From JAYEPK01 sp048569615 (GTDB lineage Archaea; Thermoplasmatota; Penumbrarchaeia; Penumbrarchaeales; Penumbrarchaeaceae): DNA of 52,736 nt. Under the pieces are notes generated by a model. That model searched no databases, was not told the origin of the DNA, and saw only the letters and a program-made list of their open reading frames with translations. Every line of letters starts with the position of its first letter. The stretch's first letter is position 1. The stretch spans positions 1-52,736 of the forward strand of contig JBLIRK010000020.1 in the NCBI GenBank assembly GCA_048569615.1. The letters run 5' to 3'. Below are positions 24,302 through 35,000 of this stretch, piece by piece. Both the position numbers and the translations under genes were made by a program.

Positions 24302-27300
24302 CTAATCCTCTATCCCGATATCCTCGATCTCGACCTTGGAATCCTTTCCCCGGGCATCCCCGTTCTCTTGAACGTCTTCCAAGGCTCCTGTCCTCACTCT
24401 TTTCCCTTCATCCATTGAAGTATCGAATGGCTCCTCCTCCACCTCATCACTTCCCCAACTTTCCATTACTTCCCCCTGCTTGCCTTTTGCCCTCTTCCTG
24501 CCGATCAGTAAAAGAACGAGAACGATCAGAATGAGAAGGAGGATCGGCAGGATAAGAATGAGGTATTCCGCAAAGGATCCGTCATCGGACACTTCATCAT
24601 CGTCATCATCCCCTTCTTTCTGGAGCTCGAGCGTTATTATCAACTCCTGATCCTTCTCCGTGTCATACAAAATGATCTCCTGCAGCTTCTCGCTGAAGTT
24701 CAAGGCTCCCACCCTCACGGTATAGGATCTGCCGGGATCAAGATCCTCGACAATAATACTGCCGTCATAAGCAGTACTGTAGGTATTACCGTCGATCTCA
24801 ACATCCGCAGGGAAGACCGCCTTTCCTTCGGGGTCCAATACCTTGACCTTCAGGTTCACCTTGTTCCATCTCAAGCTCTGGAGGAAGAAGGTGACGTTCT
24901 TGGTCTCATTTACCTTTATGAATATATCCACAGGACGCGTCTCGCGATGTCTCGAGGAGTTAATATTCACGGTCCAAAAACCAGGGATCAGGAAGGACAG
25001 GTAATGCCCGGGCTCTTTCTCGACCACATTGATATGCAGGAACTCTCCCTCGGATACGACCTTCACCCCTGAAAGGGGGTTCCCCTCCAAGTCCTTCACA
25101 TAGACGTGGAGATAGCACTCAACACTGATCGTGGTGAAGGTATAGAGCTCCCCATCATTGTCATCCGTCGCATTATTACCTGACGGTTCAATGACAAAGA
25201 CATAGAAGTGGTATGTCGTATCCAGAGCAAGATCATCGAACTCGAAGATATGTTCCATTCCAAGCTCGTCCCATCCGTACGGGGACAGCTCTTCCTTGGA
25301 AGTGCCGAACCAAAGAGTGCTCGTGGTCTCCTCGGTCGTCTTGAAGCTTATGGTGGCCCTTCTCGATCCCACCATCCAACCCAGATCCACTATCTCGGGC
25401 CATGTCAGGTCATCAGCGGAAAGACTCACAGGATTGCTGAACGGGGAGAGCAGGCCTGCTTCATCCTTCGCCCTGACCGCATATCTCTTTTCGGTTATCG
25501 TGAAATCCTCGAAGACCTCAGCCGTCATCTCCTTGGTGGTGACCACCAATTCGACGGAGGATAACGAACCTCCACCACTTCCCTCTATTTCATGGAGCTC
25601 ATATTCGATAACATCGGAGCTTGGGGATCGCGACCACGACAATACCACCTTCTCCACGGTCAGGGCCTCGATCTTCAGGGTCTTTGGGGCTTCGGGTGCA
25701 AGTCCATCCTTCGAGGTCACCGTAACCTCACTGGACGGAAGGCTCTCGAGTCCGACCTCGTCCACTGCCGTGATCCGAAATGTCCCCTGCGTGTCATGGG
25801 GGATGCCCTTGTGATCGTAGGTTGTTTCCTCTACCTGGGAGAGGAATTCCCATTGCATATCCACATCCATGTATACTTTGTAAGATACGGCATCGTCGGT
25901 GTTCTGATCCCATCGAATGTTCACAACATCTCTTTCGGGGACCGCATTGCCAACGGGATTCTGCGGAATTGAAGGACGCCTGACATCCCCTATGGTAAGC
26001 TGCTCAAAGTGCTCGTACGAGCTATCGACCGGGAAAGTACCCTCCCAATTCCCATCCGCGGTTACATTGATATTGACCTTCATCATATGCTCAATGACAC
26101 CGGAGTTCCTATTGGTCCTGTTCAGAATCCAGAAAGGACCTGCCCTCCCATCGGACCCTGTTTTATCATCATTTCCTCCGTAGCCCTCTGTGGAGTTCAC
26201 GATGTTGCCATCGACCCATATCTCGTATTCTGCATTCTCCACCGGATCCTCCCCCCCCTCATGGAGCAGTTCGATCCCCACACGGTTCAGGTTGTGCAGG
26301 GAGGAGAACCAGTCCTCCAAATGCTCTTCGCCCTTAAGTGTCGATCCGTAAAGATAGAGCTCGGACCATCCATCAAGCTTCACCGCGTTCTCCGATGTTG
26401 TCCTCCCCTCGATCCTCGAATTGTAGAAGGAGCAGTTGGATCCCAGCATGGATAATCCTGTTCCCATCAAGATGGAGTTCTTGATCTCCACATCATCTCC
26501 AATGACCCTCTCCGAATCGGTGACGCTCATACCTTTGGTCATTATTGATCCAGACATATCGATGTCCGAGGATCTTATGATCCTTGAGAAGCTGCTTGTA
26601 CCACTGGTGATCTTATAATTAGACACGGATGCATTGCAGATAATGACCTGACCGTGGGTATCAAGGTTTTTGGATACACCCTTATCCCCGAAAGAATAGT
26701 AGATAGGTTTGGAGTCCATTGTATTATTAACAGGGATCTGATGGTTCAGTTGATCGATAGTGTCCCATTTGGGAACTATGCCTTCCTTGTATCCCGATAG
26801 ATCCGATTCATAGATCCTAAGCCCCTTGGACCTGTTCAGGAAAAGGCCGAAATCACCTTCACCGGAAAGGAACGATTCGCGGATCAATGCATTGTTCACC
26901 TCAGAAAGCTCTATCCCAGAGCCGATCCCCGAGGAGGTCATCCTGTCAACCCTGAGGGTTCCCCTTGTGATCAAGGCTGCGGCTATCGATGTGTTCGATG
27001 AATCCACATCACTTATCCTCGGATTGGAACGGATCGATCTGATGGATACATTGCACGTATCATAGGTATTCCCCTCGATATAAGGTGTGGCCATGTTATA
27101 GGTCTTCGTCCCAATGTCGCAGTTATGGAAATCATTCCTGATCGAGGTTTGCCTGTAGCTTGGCTGGGGGTCGGAAGCATTGAACTCCTCACCGATCGAG
27201 CAGTTCCTGAATTCATTCAATTTGTAGTCATAGACATTGGATGCAACGAAATTCACACCCGTGGAGCAGTTCTCTAACTGATTGTTTGAGATCCATCCGA

Positions 27301-27979
27301 AACCCCTTGAAGCCGTCCATTCGTGTGCGACCATTATACCATCGCCACAGTCTCTGATGGTATTGTATTCGACCTTTGCCCACGTCTTTTGCAGGTAGAT
27401 ACCATGGCCCGCAATATCATGGACAGTGTTGTTGTGTATCCAGATCTCATTCACCTGGAGATTGAATCCGCTCACATCACCACCATGGATCCATATGCCC
27501 TGATGGCTTCCATATACCTCAACGTTGGATATCACGTGCCTTTTGCCGTATTGGACCTTGATGGCTGTATCATTCCAAGGGTCCGTTCCGATGTATGAGA
27601 ACGTCCCTCCATTGATCTTAGCACCATCCCCCTCATCCGCGTCTATCAGCACTGCATATCCCCTCGTTCCGGGGGGGCCCCTTGTTGTGTCGTCAATCAT
27701 CACCGTGTAGGTCTCGCCCGGAGCTGCCTCGAGGGATATGCACTTTGAGATCCTTATCCTTTCACGATATACGCCCTCATGGACGATGACCTTGTCCCCG
27801 CTCTCGGCCATATCTATGGCCATCTGGATAGAGGAAATGGGATATCCCGGACCAACATGGTACTCAAACTCTCCAGAAAGTTCTTTGTTATCCATTCCAA
27901 AGGTGAAAATGGGAACCAGGGATCCTGTGAAAAGGAGGGCTATAACCATGCCTTGGAACATCCTTCTTTTAAATTCCAA
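24302..27979 (-). CDS. surface protein: beta-helix, fibronectin III and carboxypeptidase-regulatory-like domains
   Basis: A 1225-residue exported, anchored protein. Signal peptide about 1-28; parallel beta-helix (about 45-560) opening with the periplasmic-copper/NosD-like signature SSIQMAIDMAESGDKVIVHEG; then fibronectin III modules (about 650-930, for example VVNIRWDQNTDDAVSYKVYM); then two carboxypeptidase-regulatory-like beta sandwiches (about 965-1115, GNPLSGVKVVSEGE and GKAVFPADVEIDG). A DDDDDE stalk leads to a membrane helix at 1140-1159 and a 65-residue charged cytoplasmic tail. TTG 27979 gives a signal peptide with basic n-region (EFKRR); ATG 27961 is also possible and is closer to an AGAAGG site. 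Several NxS/T sequons. Likely carbohydrate-interacting surface protein; substrate unknown. Confidence 0.88.
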   Translation of the reverse strand: MEFKRRMFQGMVIALLFTGSLVPIFTFGMDNKELSGEFEYHVGPGYPISSIQMAIDMAESGDKVIVHEGVYRERIRISKCISLEAAPGETYTVMIDDTTRGPPGTRGYAVLIDADEGDGAKINGGTFSYIGTDPWNDTAIKVQYGKRHVISNVEVYGSHQGIWIHGGDVSGFNLQVNEIWIHNNTVHDIAGHGIYLQKTWAKVEYNTIRDCGDGIMVAHEWTASRGFGWISNNQLENCSTGVNFVASNVYDYKLNEFRNCSIGEEFNASDPQPSYRQTSIRNDFHNCDIGTKTYNMATPYIEGNTYDTCNVSIRSIRSNPRISDVDSSNTSIAAALITRGTLRVDRMTSSGIGSGIELSEVNNALIRESFLSGEGDFGLFLNRSKGLRIYESDLSGYKEGIVPKWDTIDQLNHQIPVNNTMDSKPIYYSFGDKGVSKNLDTHGQVIICNASVSNYKITSGTSSFSRIIRSSDIDMSGSIMTKGMSVTDSERVIGDDVEIKNSILMGTGLSMLGSNCSFYNSRIEGRTTSENAVKLDGWSELYLYGSTLKGEEHLEDWFSSLHNLNRVGIELLHEGGEDPVENAEYEIWVDGNIVNSTEGYGGNDDKTGSDGRAGPFWILNRTNRNSGVIEHMMKVNINVTADGNWEGTFPVDSSYEHFEQLTIGDVRRPSIPQNPVGNAVPERDVVNIRWDQNTDDAVSYKVYMDVDMQWEFLSQVEETTYDHKGIPHDTQGTFRITAVDEVGLESLPSSEVTVTSKDGLAPEAPKTLKIEALTVEKVVLSWSRSPSSDVIEYELHEIEGSGGGSLSSVELVVTTKEMTAEVFEDFTITEKRYAVRAKDEAGLLSPFSNPVSLSADDLTWPEIVDLGWMVGSRRATISFKTTEETTSTLWFGTSKEELSPYGWDELGMEHIFEFDDLALDTTYHFYVFVIEPSGNNATDDNDGELYTFTTISVECYLHVYVKDLEGNPLSGVKVVSEGEFLHINVVEKEPGHYLSFLIPGFWTVNINSSRHRETRPVDIFIKVNETKNVTFFLQSLRWNKVNLKVKVLDPEGKAVFPADVEIDGNTYSTAYDGSIIVEDLDPGRSYTVRVGALNFSEKLQEIILYDTEKDQELIITLELQKEGDDDDDEVSDDGSFAEYLILILPILLLILIVLVLLLIGRKRAKGKQGEVMESWGSDEVEEEPFDTSMDEGKRVRTGALEDVQENGDARGKDSKVEIEDIGIED

Positions 27980-28058
27980 TTGTATCCCCTATAATGCATA
28001 CTAGTATCAAATTAAATAGTTTTGCAGAGCGGGTACAACACTTCACATGTATGAAATG

Positions 28059-28067
28059 ATATTATAG
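28059..28067 (+). promoter_or_regulatory. TATA box, leaderless start at 28090
   Basis: ATATTATAG on the plus strand, centred 27 bases before ATG 28090. The fit to ATG 28090 rather than ATG 28078 decides the start of the following gene. Confidence 0.55.
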
Positions 28068-28089
28068 TCAGTTTTCAATGTCATTTTGC

Positions 28090-28965
28090 ATGAACAGGGA
28101 AAGGAAAGTCCTGTTAGTTCTTTCGGTCCTGATCTCCCTGCTGGTCATCTCGGTGATATTCATCGGTCTCGGATCGAGGGACTGGAATGATAATGAGGAA
28201 GGATTTGCTGATGACCACGAAGAACCCGATGTTATCCTCGATTTTCTCAATATGACCGTGATCGATGTTTTCAGTACAGACAGGGTCACCACGTGGGTCA
28301 CTCCGCCGCTCTTCACCATGGAATTCATCGTTCTGAATGTGATCATCGAGAATCCTTTGACAAGGGATGTGGTCATCTCCACCTCTCTGATCGATCTGGA
28401 GACCACAATGGCCGTATATCAACCCACGAACGTATCAGAGTTCATCGGGCTTGGTTTTGGCGAATATGAGGTTCTCCCGGCAAAAGGAGATCTATCCGGC
28501 TTCATCTTCTATACCGTCTATCCAAACGAGACACTTCTGGGGCTCTCCTATGAAGAACGACTGTACAACACTACCTTCGATGCTGATCTCACCAATATGG
28601 AACCGGAATTCAGACCGTGGAAGACTCCACTTGAATTCCGCGTCACAGGATGTGGAAGGGATATGAACGGATCGGGCAGGGAGCAGTTCCTGTATTTCAA
28701 CCTTGAGGTTACCAATCCCACGTTGAACAGCACCCATTTCCCGGTTTGGCTCATAGACATGACATGCCACAACGGGGTTCATCTGGATGTACTTCTTATA
28801 AGTCATGAGGAGAACCAGGACCCGTTCGAAGCAGGATGGAACAAGACCTTCAAGCTCTACTTCGACATTCCATCGGGCTCTCCTGACCTGCCAAGGATCC
28901 TCTATCAGGACGATGAGGGGATGTACATGGAGATCCCCAGCTCACTCTACGAAGGTCTGATCTGA
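28090..28965 (+). CDS. membrane-anchored extracellular protein, unknown
   Basis: A 291-residue protein with an N-terminal membrane helix after basic MNRERK (about 7-27, VLLVLSVLISLLVISVIFI) and no C-terminal anchor; the helix is either an uncleaved anchor or a signal peptide. The body is beta-rich, seems to contain two similar sandwich halves (MEFIVLNVIIENPLTRDVVI and YFNLEVTNPTLNSTHFPVWL), and resembles small Ig-like accessory domains, though I cannot name a family. Several N-x-S/T sites. ATG 28090 is preferred because a TATA box lies 27 bases upstream; ATG 28078 adds MSFC. It diverges from the gene at 27979 and converges on the giant gene at 29017. Confidence 0.75.
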   Translation: MNRERKVLLVLSVLISLLVISVIFIGLGSRDWNDNEEGFADDHEEPDVILDFLNMTVIDVFSTDRVTTWVTPPLFTMEFIVLNVIIENPLTRDVVISTSLIDLETTMAVYQPTNVSEFIGLGFGEYEVLPAKGDLSGFIFYTVYPNETLLGLSYEERLYNTTFDADLTNMEPEFRPWKTPLEFRVTGCGRDMNGSGREQFLYFNLEVTNPTLNSTHFPVWLIDMTCHNGVHLDVLLISHEENQDPFEAGWNKTFKLYFDIPSGSPDLPRILYQDDEGMYMEIPSSLYEGLI

Positions 28966-29016
28966 AGCTCTCCCCTGCTAGGTATCAGACCGGATGATCC
29001 CGTGTGATCACGGTCC

Positions 29017-32000
29017 CTAGCCTGCGGACAGCATTGGAGATCTGGTCCTCGGTGATCCGCTTGAAATGGGAATTGTGAACAGGGTAATCCTGAAATCCCT
29101 ATTGAATATCTTGAAATTGAAGAGCACAAGCTTCCCTCCGATCATGATCCAGAACTTCAGATACACTGTTACAGGTTTGGTTGCCCAATCTGCAACCACC
29201 ATGATGCCTATCGGCAGCACTAGATTTATCTGGAGGTCGATCAGGGTGAAACTGAAGAACCAGAAATCCAGCTCGATCTTCGCCCACATCTTCCCGAGCG
29301 GTATGATATCGAATGCCATTTTCAGATACGGTGTGAAAATGAACGAGGCCTTGATGATCAGATAGAGACCGGCCCCTATATCGAAACCAATGGTCTTGAG
29401 GGCACCGAACACAATATTGAAGACTTCGTTAACTCCCGGTGTAAGCGAACTGCTTCCACCGGTTACGATATCAAGTATGAAGGTTCCCGGATTGGTCCAT
29501 GCCTTCAAACGTATGGTTATGCTCACACCCAATTCGTATAGGCCGAACTTGTTGATGGCAGGATATCTGAACCCACTGCTGGCCTCCTTGTAAACGAATC
29601 TTAGTTCCACACCCACAACGAAAGAGAAGGCCTCTATTCCGGGCCGATCGTTCATCTGCTTGAATGTGTATGCGAGGCCCGACTTGTGTGTGGCGCTTTT
29701 CTCCGTGCTGCTGTCCTTGGATTCGTGGGTGTACTCCAAACGTATTCTCAGATAGTAGGTTTCGCCGACCTCCAGGTCCTTCACCTCTTCCCTGGCCTCG
29801 TCCACGATGGTTATCTTCAGCATATCCCCAATTTCCAATTTGGGAATGTTGATCCCTGGTATGGGGATGTCAGGGATCTTGGGGATGAAGCTCAAGTCCA
29901 TGTTGAATCCCAGACCCAGGATGCAAACACTGACGGAGTTCCCCGCTTCCTTCACATGGCGGTTTGTACTCTCCCCATGATCGAAGACGCGCAGTGGCGT
30001 TACCGTAATGATCGGATACATCCTTGCATGATAGCCATCCCTCTGCTGGCTGAACCTGAACACGTAGCTGCCGCTTGCCAGCTCGACGTTAGTATCGTTC
30101 CCCACCCACAAACCGCTGCCGCCAAGGAAGGAGAACGTCACCTCCAGAATCTCGCCGGAATTGTTTATCTGGCACATCATGACGATCTGTTTCCCGACCT
30201 CCTCGAAGACCTCCACGGTGATACGCTGGGCCTTCGATCTCGGGATGTCCACTTCGAATTCGGCCCAGTCCTCCGAATTGTTGTATTGGACATATGGTCT
30301 CGAGAAATTATCATCGAAGCCTGCGGACACACCTGATGTGTAGTTCCAGACAGATAGGTCCTCCAGCGTAAGGGTGTCCTTTATCCTCAGGTCGGATGTG
30401 CTCTCGGTCAGAGTTATGTCCACGACGTCTGATGCGTATCCATGCTCCACATCGATGAGTTTCCTTCCCTTCTTCTGAATTATGAAGGTCTCCAACGTTC
30501 TCAGGGCGGATACCTTCAGGTGCTTGTCGCCTCCCAGACCCTTTGTCGATAGAAGAATCGTGTCCTTGGGATAATGATAAAGGGTGAAGGAATAGCATTG
30601 GTCCGTTTTGGGTATGTCGAAGGAACCGTTCTGATCGCCTACTTCATAGAAGAGCTCGGCGGATACATAATGATCACCCGGTTTCATCAGATAGGCGGTT
30701 ATCTTGGTCTCCGCGAGCATTGTGAAGCTTGTATACTCGAAATCGATGGGTTTGGTTCTCATCTCATAGTTTTCCTCGTTTCCCACGTTCTTGTAGGGGA
30801 TGACTTCGACACGGTCTTGCTTGATGTACGAGTTCCCCTCCCAGAAGGTCCGGAAACTGATGGCCTTGTTCGTCCTCCCTCGAGTATCGAAGTTCACATT
30901 GAAGAACTGGTACGAGTTGGGGTTGATGAAATCCTGCCTGCGAACATTCTTGTAGGATAATACCTCATTGCCCATCCAAACCGAGATGTTGGCGACCCTG
31001 TCGTTGGTTCCGGTGTTCTGGTCGATCATCAGATTGAACTGGGCGATATACTCTCCCTCGTCGAACTGGGTGGAATTCAAGCTTTTACAAAGATATCCGG
31101 GAGCATCTGGTCCATGGGGTGATGCGGACCATCCGTTAGCCTCTTCCTCTGCACCCTGCAGATGCTCCATATCGTCCGCATGGAAGACCATCTTCTGGGT
31201 CGTATGGGTTCCCGCATTGATGATGCTGCTTGTGTACAGGACGCTCTCGGCATCGTACATTGCCACGAGGCATTTGTACTCCCCGAAGGGAATATCCACG
31301 GAAAGGTGCTGTTTCGACTGCTCATCCACGACCTTGGCAGGATCCCATTCGAAGGTCAGGACCTTGCTCTTGTGGGATGAGACCATGATCCTGTCTTCCA
31401 TCATGACATCGAACACACCTCCGCTGGGTGACAGCACGGACATCTCCAGTTTCACATAGGATGGAAGTGCTCCGTGATTGATCACCCTGACCGGGACAAG
31501 GAGCGTACGATTGTGTGAGATCTCTCTGGCATGGTCCATGATCTCAACCTCGATATCATCGATCAGATTGATGACCAGATCCATCGATTCATCCTCATCA
31601 TCACCCCAGATGTCCATCATCATCTGGTCGCTCTCCCTCTTGACGTCCAGTACCATCCTGTAAGTCCCTTTCGGATATGTGGACTTTTTAGGTTGGAAGA
31701 GCAGATGGACCTCTGCATCCCTACCCGGGAGGATGGTCACGTTCTTGCTGTGGGCTACGAATTCTCTTCCGAAAGGATCGTTCACAGTCAAATTAACTAT
31801 ATAGGTCTCTATTTCATTGGAAGGGTTCGTCAGATAGGTCTGGACAATGATATCCTCTCCCTTGTAATGCTCTGCGTTGAGGATGTTCAGAAGATAATCA
31901 TTGGGTAGCCTCAACATACTCAGTGCAATGGTTATGTCCGGTGAGAATACCGTAGAGAACGAATAGGCACCTTCTCCGAATTTCATCACACCGGCCGGGA

Positions 32001-35000
32001 TCTTATCCTCATCGGGATCGTAGTACATTGAGATCATGCTGCCTTCCTTTGAGGCCAGACATGACAGGTCATAATCGAGGGACTCCGGGAGGTCGAGTGA
32101 TTCGAACTCCCTGTCCAATGCTTCGCATTGAGGTGTCTTCAGAGCCCCCTCACCGGGATTGAGAAACTCTCCGGGTGTCCCCGAGAACGGAGCAAGTAGC
32201 TGTTTGATCAGCGTATCCCCGTAGTACATCGGGAGAACATCCTTGAGCCCGATGTATCCCATGGGATAACCGACCGGATTCACCCAGATGGAATTGCAGC
32301 TGGACACCCAAGTGGACACGCGGTTCAACCAGGACATGTACTCGATATTGTGGTTGGTGTTCTCCACACCCTTGGAAAGAATCAGCTCATCGATTAGCCC
32401 GATGAAATTCTGTTCCGGGCCGGTCCCTCCTATGTATATCGGACCTGAATCATATTGGATACCGGTGGCCGCCTCTAGAATTGCTACTTCCTGACCATCG
32501 ATCTGGAGGGCCATATAGGTCCCGTCATACATTACGCATATCTTGTGCCAATGTCCGAGGGACAAAGCTGGATTTCCGGGATCGCCGTATTCCACCGAGA
32601 ACATATCCTCCCCGCCGCCGATGGAGAACACCATCTTGTTGCTGCTTCCCTCCAGGCCCTCGAGCTCCACATGATAACCGGTATTGTTGCCGGGTATTCC
32701 CTTGGAAACAAGGGTCCAGACCTCTCCTTCGGGCAGGGTCTCACCGGTCTTGACAAAGAACTCCAAGGTGAACTCCTGAAGGTTCTGTTTTGAATTGCTT
32801 TTTACTTCCAGCCATTCGTATCCCAGGAAGCTGTATGAGGTAACGAACTGCGGTTTGTAAACGTCCCTGTAGGAATATAGGGAGAGATACAGCTTTCCTG
32901 ACCTGTCGAAGTAACTGGTGATTATCTGGGTAGGCTCATCCACGGAGAAATCCCATGAATCCCTATCGACTATGGTGGCGGATTTGGATAGGAAGTAATC
33001 CACCTTCTTTAAAACGGCTTCCAGAGGTTTTGACTCCCAGATTATCGAACCGTCGCTCTCCTCGTTGGCTATCAGGAGGATGTCCACGTCCCTAACGTCA
33101 AGGTCCGTTGTCGACAGTGAGAAACCCGTTGAATTTGTATACACCTTGTTGTCGTTTTCATCGTAGATCTCCACGGCTACGGTCTCCGTGAACGATGACC
33201 TGTCTATGGTCAGTTCCAGGGACATCCACTCACCGATGTTGAAACCATTGCCGTAAGGCAGAATGAATTCCGTGGTCTCCCATCCGGCGCCGTCCTGGAC
33301 CCCGATCTCGAGCTCCACTTGCTCGTTGCCGCCTCTTGAATTCCACAGCTTCATCGAGAAGGACTTCTCCTCCTGGTCCGCTTCGCTCCAGAAAGCGGCG
33401 ATCTGAGAATAACTATTCACCTTGGGCAGGTCCATGACCTTGAGCTCCATCTTATAATCCACCATGGAATAGTCGTATGAAGGTTTGCTACCAACATCAG
33501 CGGAGAGCTCCACGACCCCATCTACGAAGAAGGGCAGATATTTGCTGCTGTCTATTCCCCGGGGTCCCTCGTCCAATGCCCAGAAAGCATTGTCGGGCTT
33601 CTTGGATATCGGGAGTTTCTCAACAATGTTGCCTACGGTTGAGCTGTCGATAGGTCTTTCCTTGTATTCGTTGAAATGGAGCAGGATGGCCGTGTCCTTG
33701 GCTCCCGTGTACTCGGTGACGAACCTCTCGGGCAGGGGAAGAAGGGACCCATGTGTATTGATTATGGCATAATCCTCTTCCTTGTCCTCCATCATCTTTT
33801 CGAACTCGGAAAGCTGAGTTATCTCCCTCCAGTTATACGAGATCGCATACTCCTCGGCAACATTCCTGAACTTATCCCTTATGGTCTTCAACTGCTGGTC
33901 ATTGACCTCCCTCTGCATGTCCTCTATCTTGAGGACCGCTATATTGATATGTCCACCGGGTCTGACCCTGTCGGTGGGTAGTATGGTAACACTGGAAATA
34001 CGTCTCTGAGTGACCAGGAAAGCCGTACTGTACATCTCCGCAGGTTCGTCCCCGTAACGAAGTATGAGTTCATCCTTGTAATAAAGACCCACAACTATCA
34101 CATGGTTGCCCTCGTCAAATCCGTGACCCATTGTAATATTGAAACCAAGGGGTTGTGAAATGGACGACGCATCTACCTCCACGAACTGGTTTATTATCGT
34201 GTATTCGTTCCCTATGTGATCATATACAACGATGCGTACCCTCAGGGATGCATTATAATCGAGATTGTTAAGGATGGAGAAGGATCCGTTGAGGACATCG
34301 TCCTCCTTGTCAAGGAGAAGCATCTTCTTCTCAAGATTGAAGTCAATTACCAATACCTTGGGATCCAGATACCTGACCCCTAGGGAAAGCGTGTCAGCGT
34401 TGAAGCGCTCCACCAGCCTAACCGGATTCGTTATCCCCACACCGAAACCGGATAGGTCCTCCGCATAGATGTATACCTCGGACACGTTCACGTCCGAATC
34501 ATCGATGCAAGCGAGTTCGATCTCCATTATATCCTCGGTATAAGAATCAGCTGTAGTAAAGGCCACCTCAATGGCCTCAACGTTTTCCTTGTTGTCAAAT
34601 GCAGCAATATATTCCTTCATCTCCCCGCTCACATTGACCCGGCTCTTCCCAAGGATCCTATTCGTATCGAGGTCCTTCGCTATGACATCGACGGGAGCGG
34701 TTTCTCCTACCATAGTTCCGGCATAGAAGTATATCCCATCCACTATCAATCCGCCTGTATAGAATATTTGAGTGATAGACACATAAGCGGAGAAAGGTTC
34801 AGTCGGCTCCAGGGGGCGGGTCATCAGAAATGCGCTCGAATCCTTCAACAGCGGTTCGGTTATGTTGATCCTGCTCTTGGAGAAAGAAGATATCTCCTCA
34901 TCGATCAACTTGGTCTCATCGGGAAGCTCCTGTGCATTTCCGACCAGAGGTGCCATCGCCATCACGAGCAGCAGAAGTACGAAGAATATCGCCATCTCCT

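Noticed and set aside
28999..29013. CCGTG-TGAT-CACGG hairpin between two convergent genes
   Set aside because: Five-base stem without a T-run; too weak to call a terminator.
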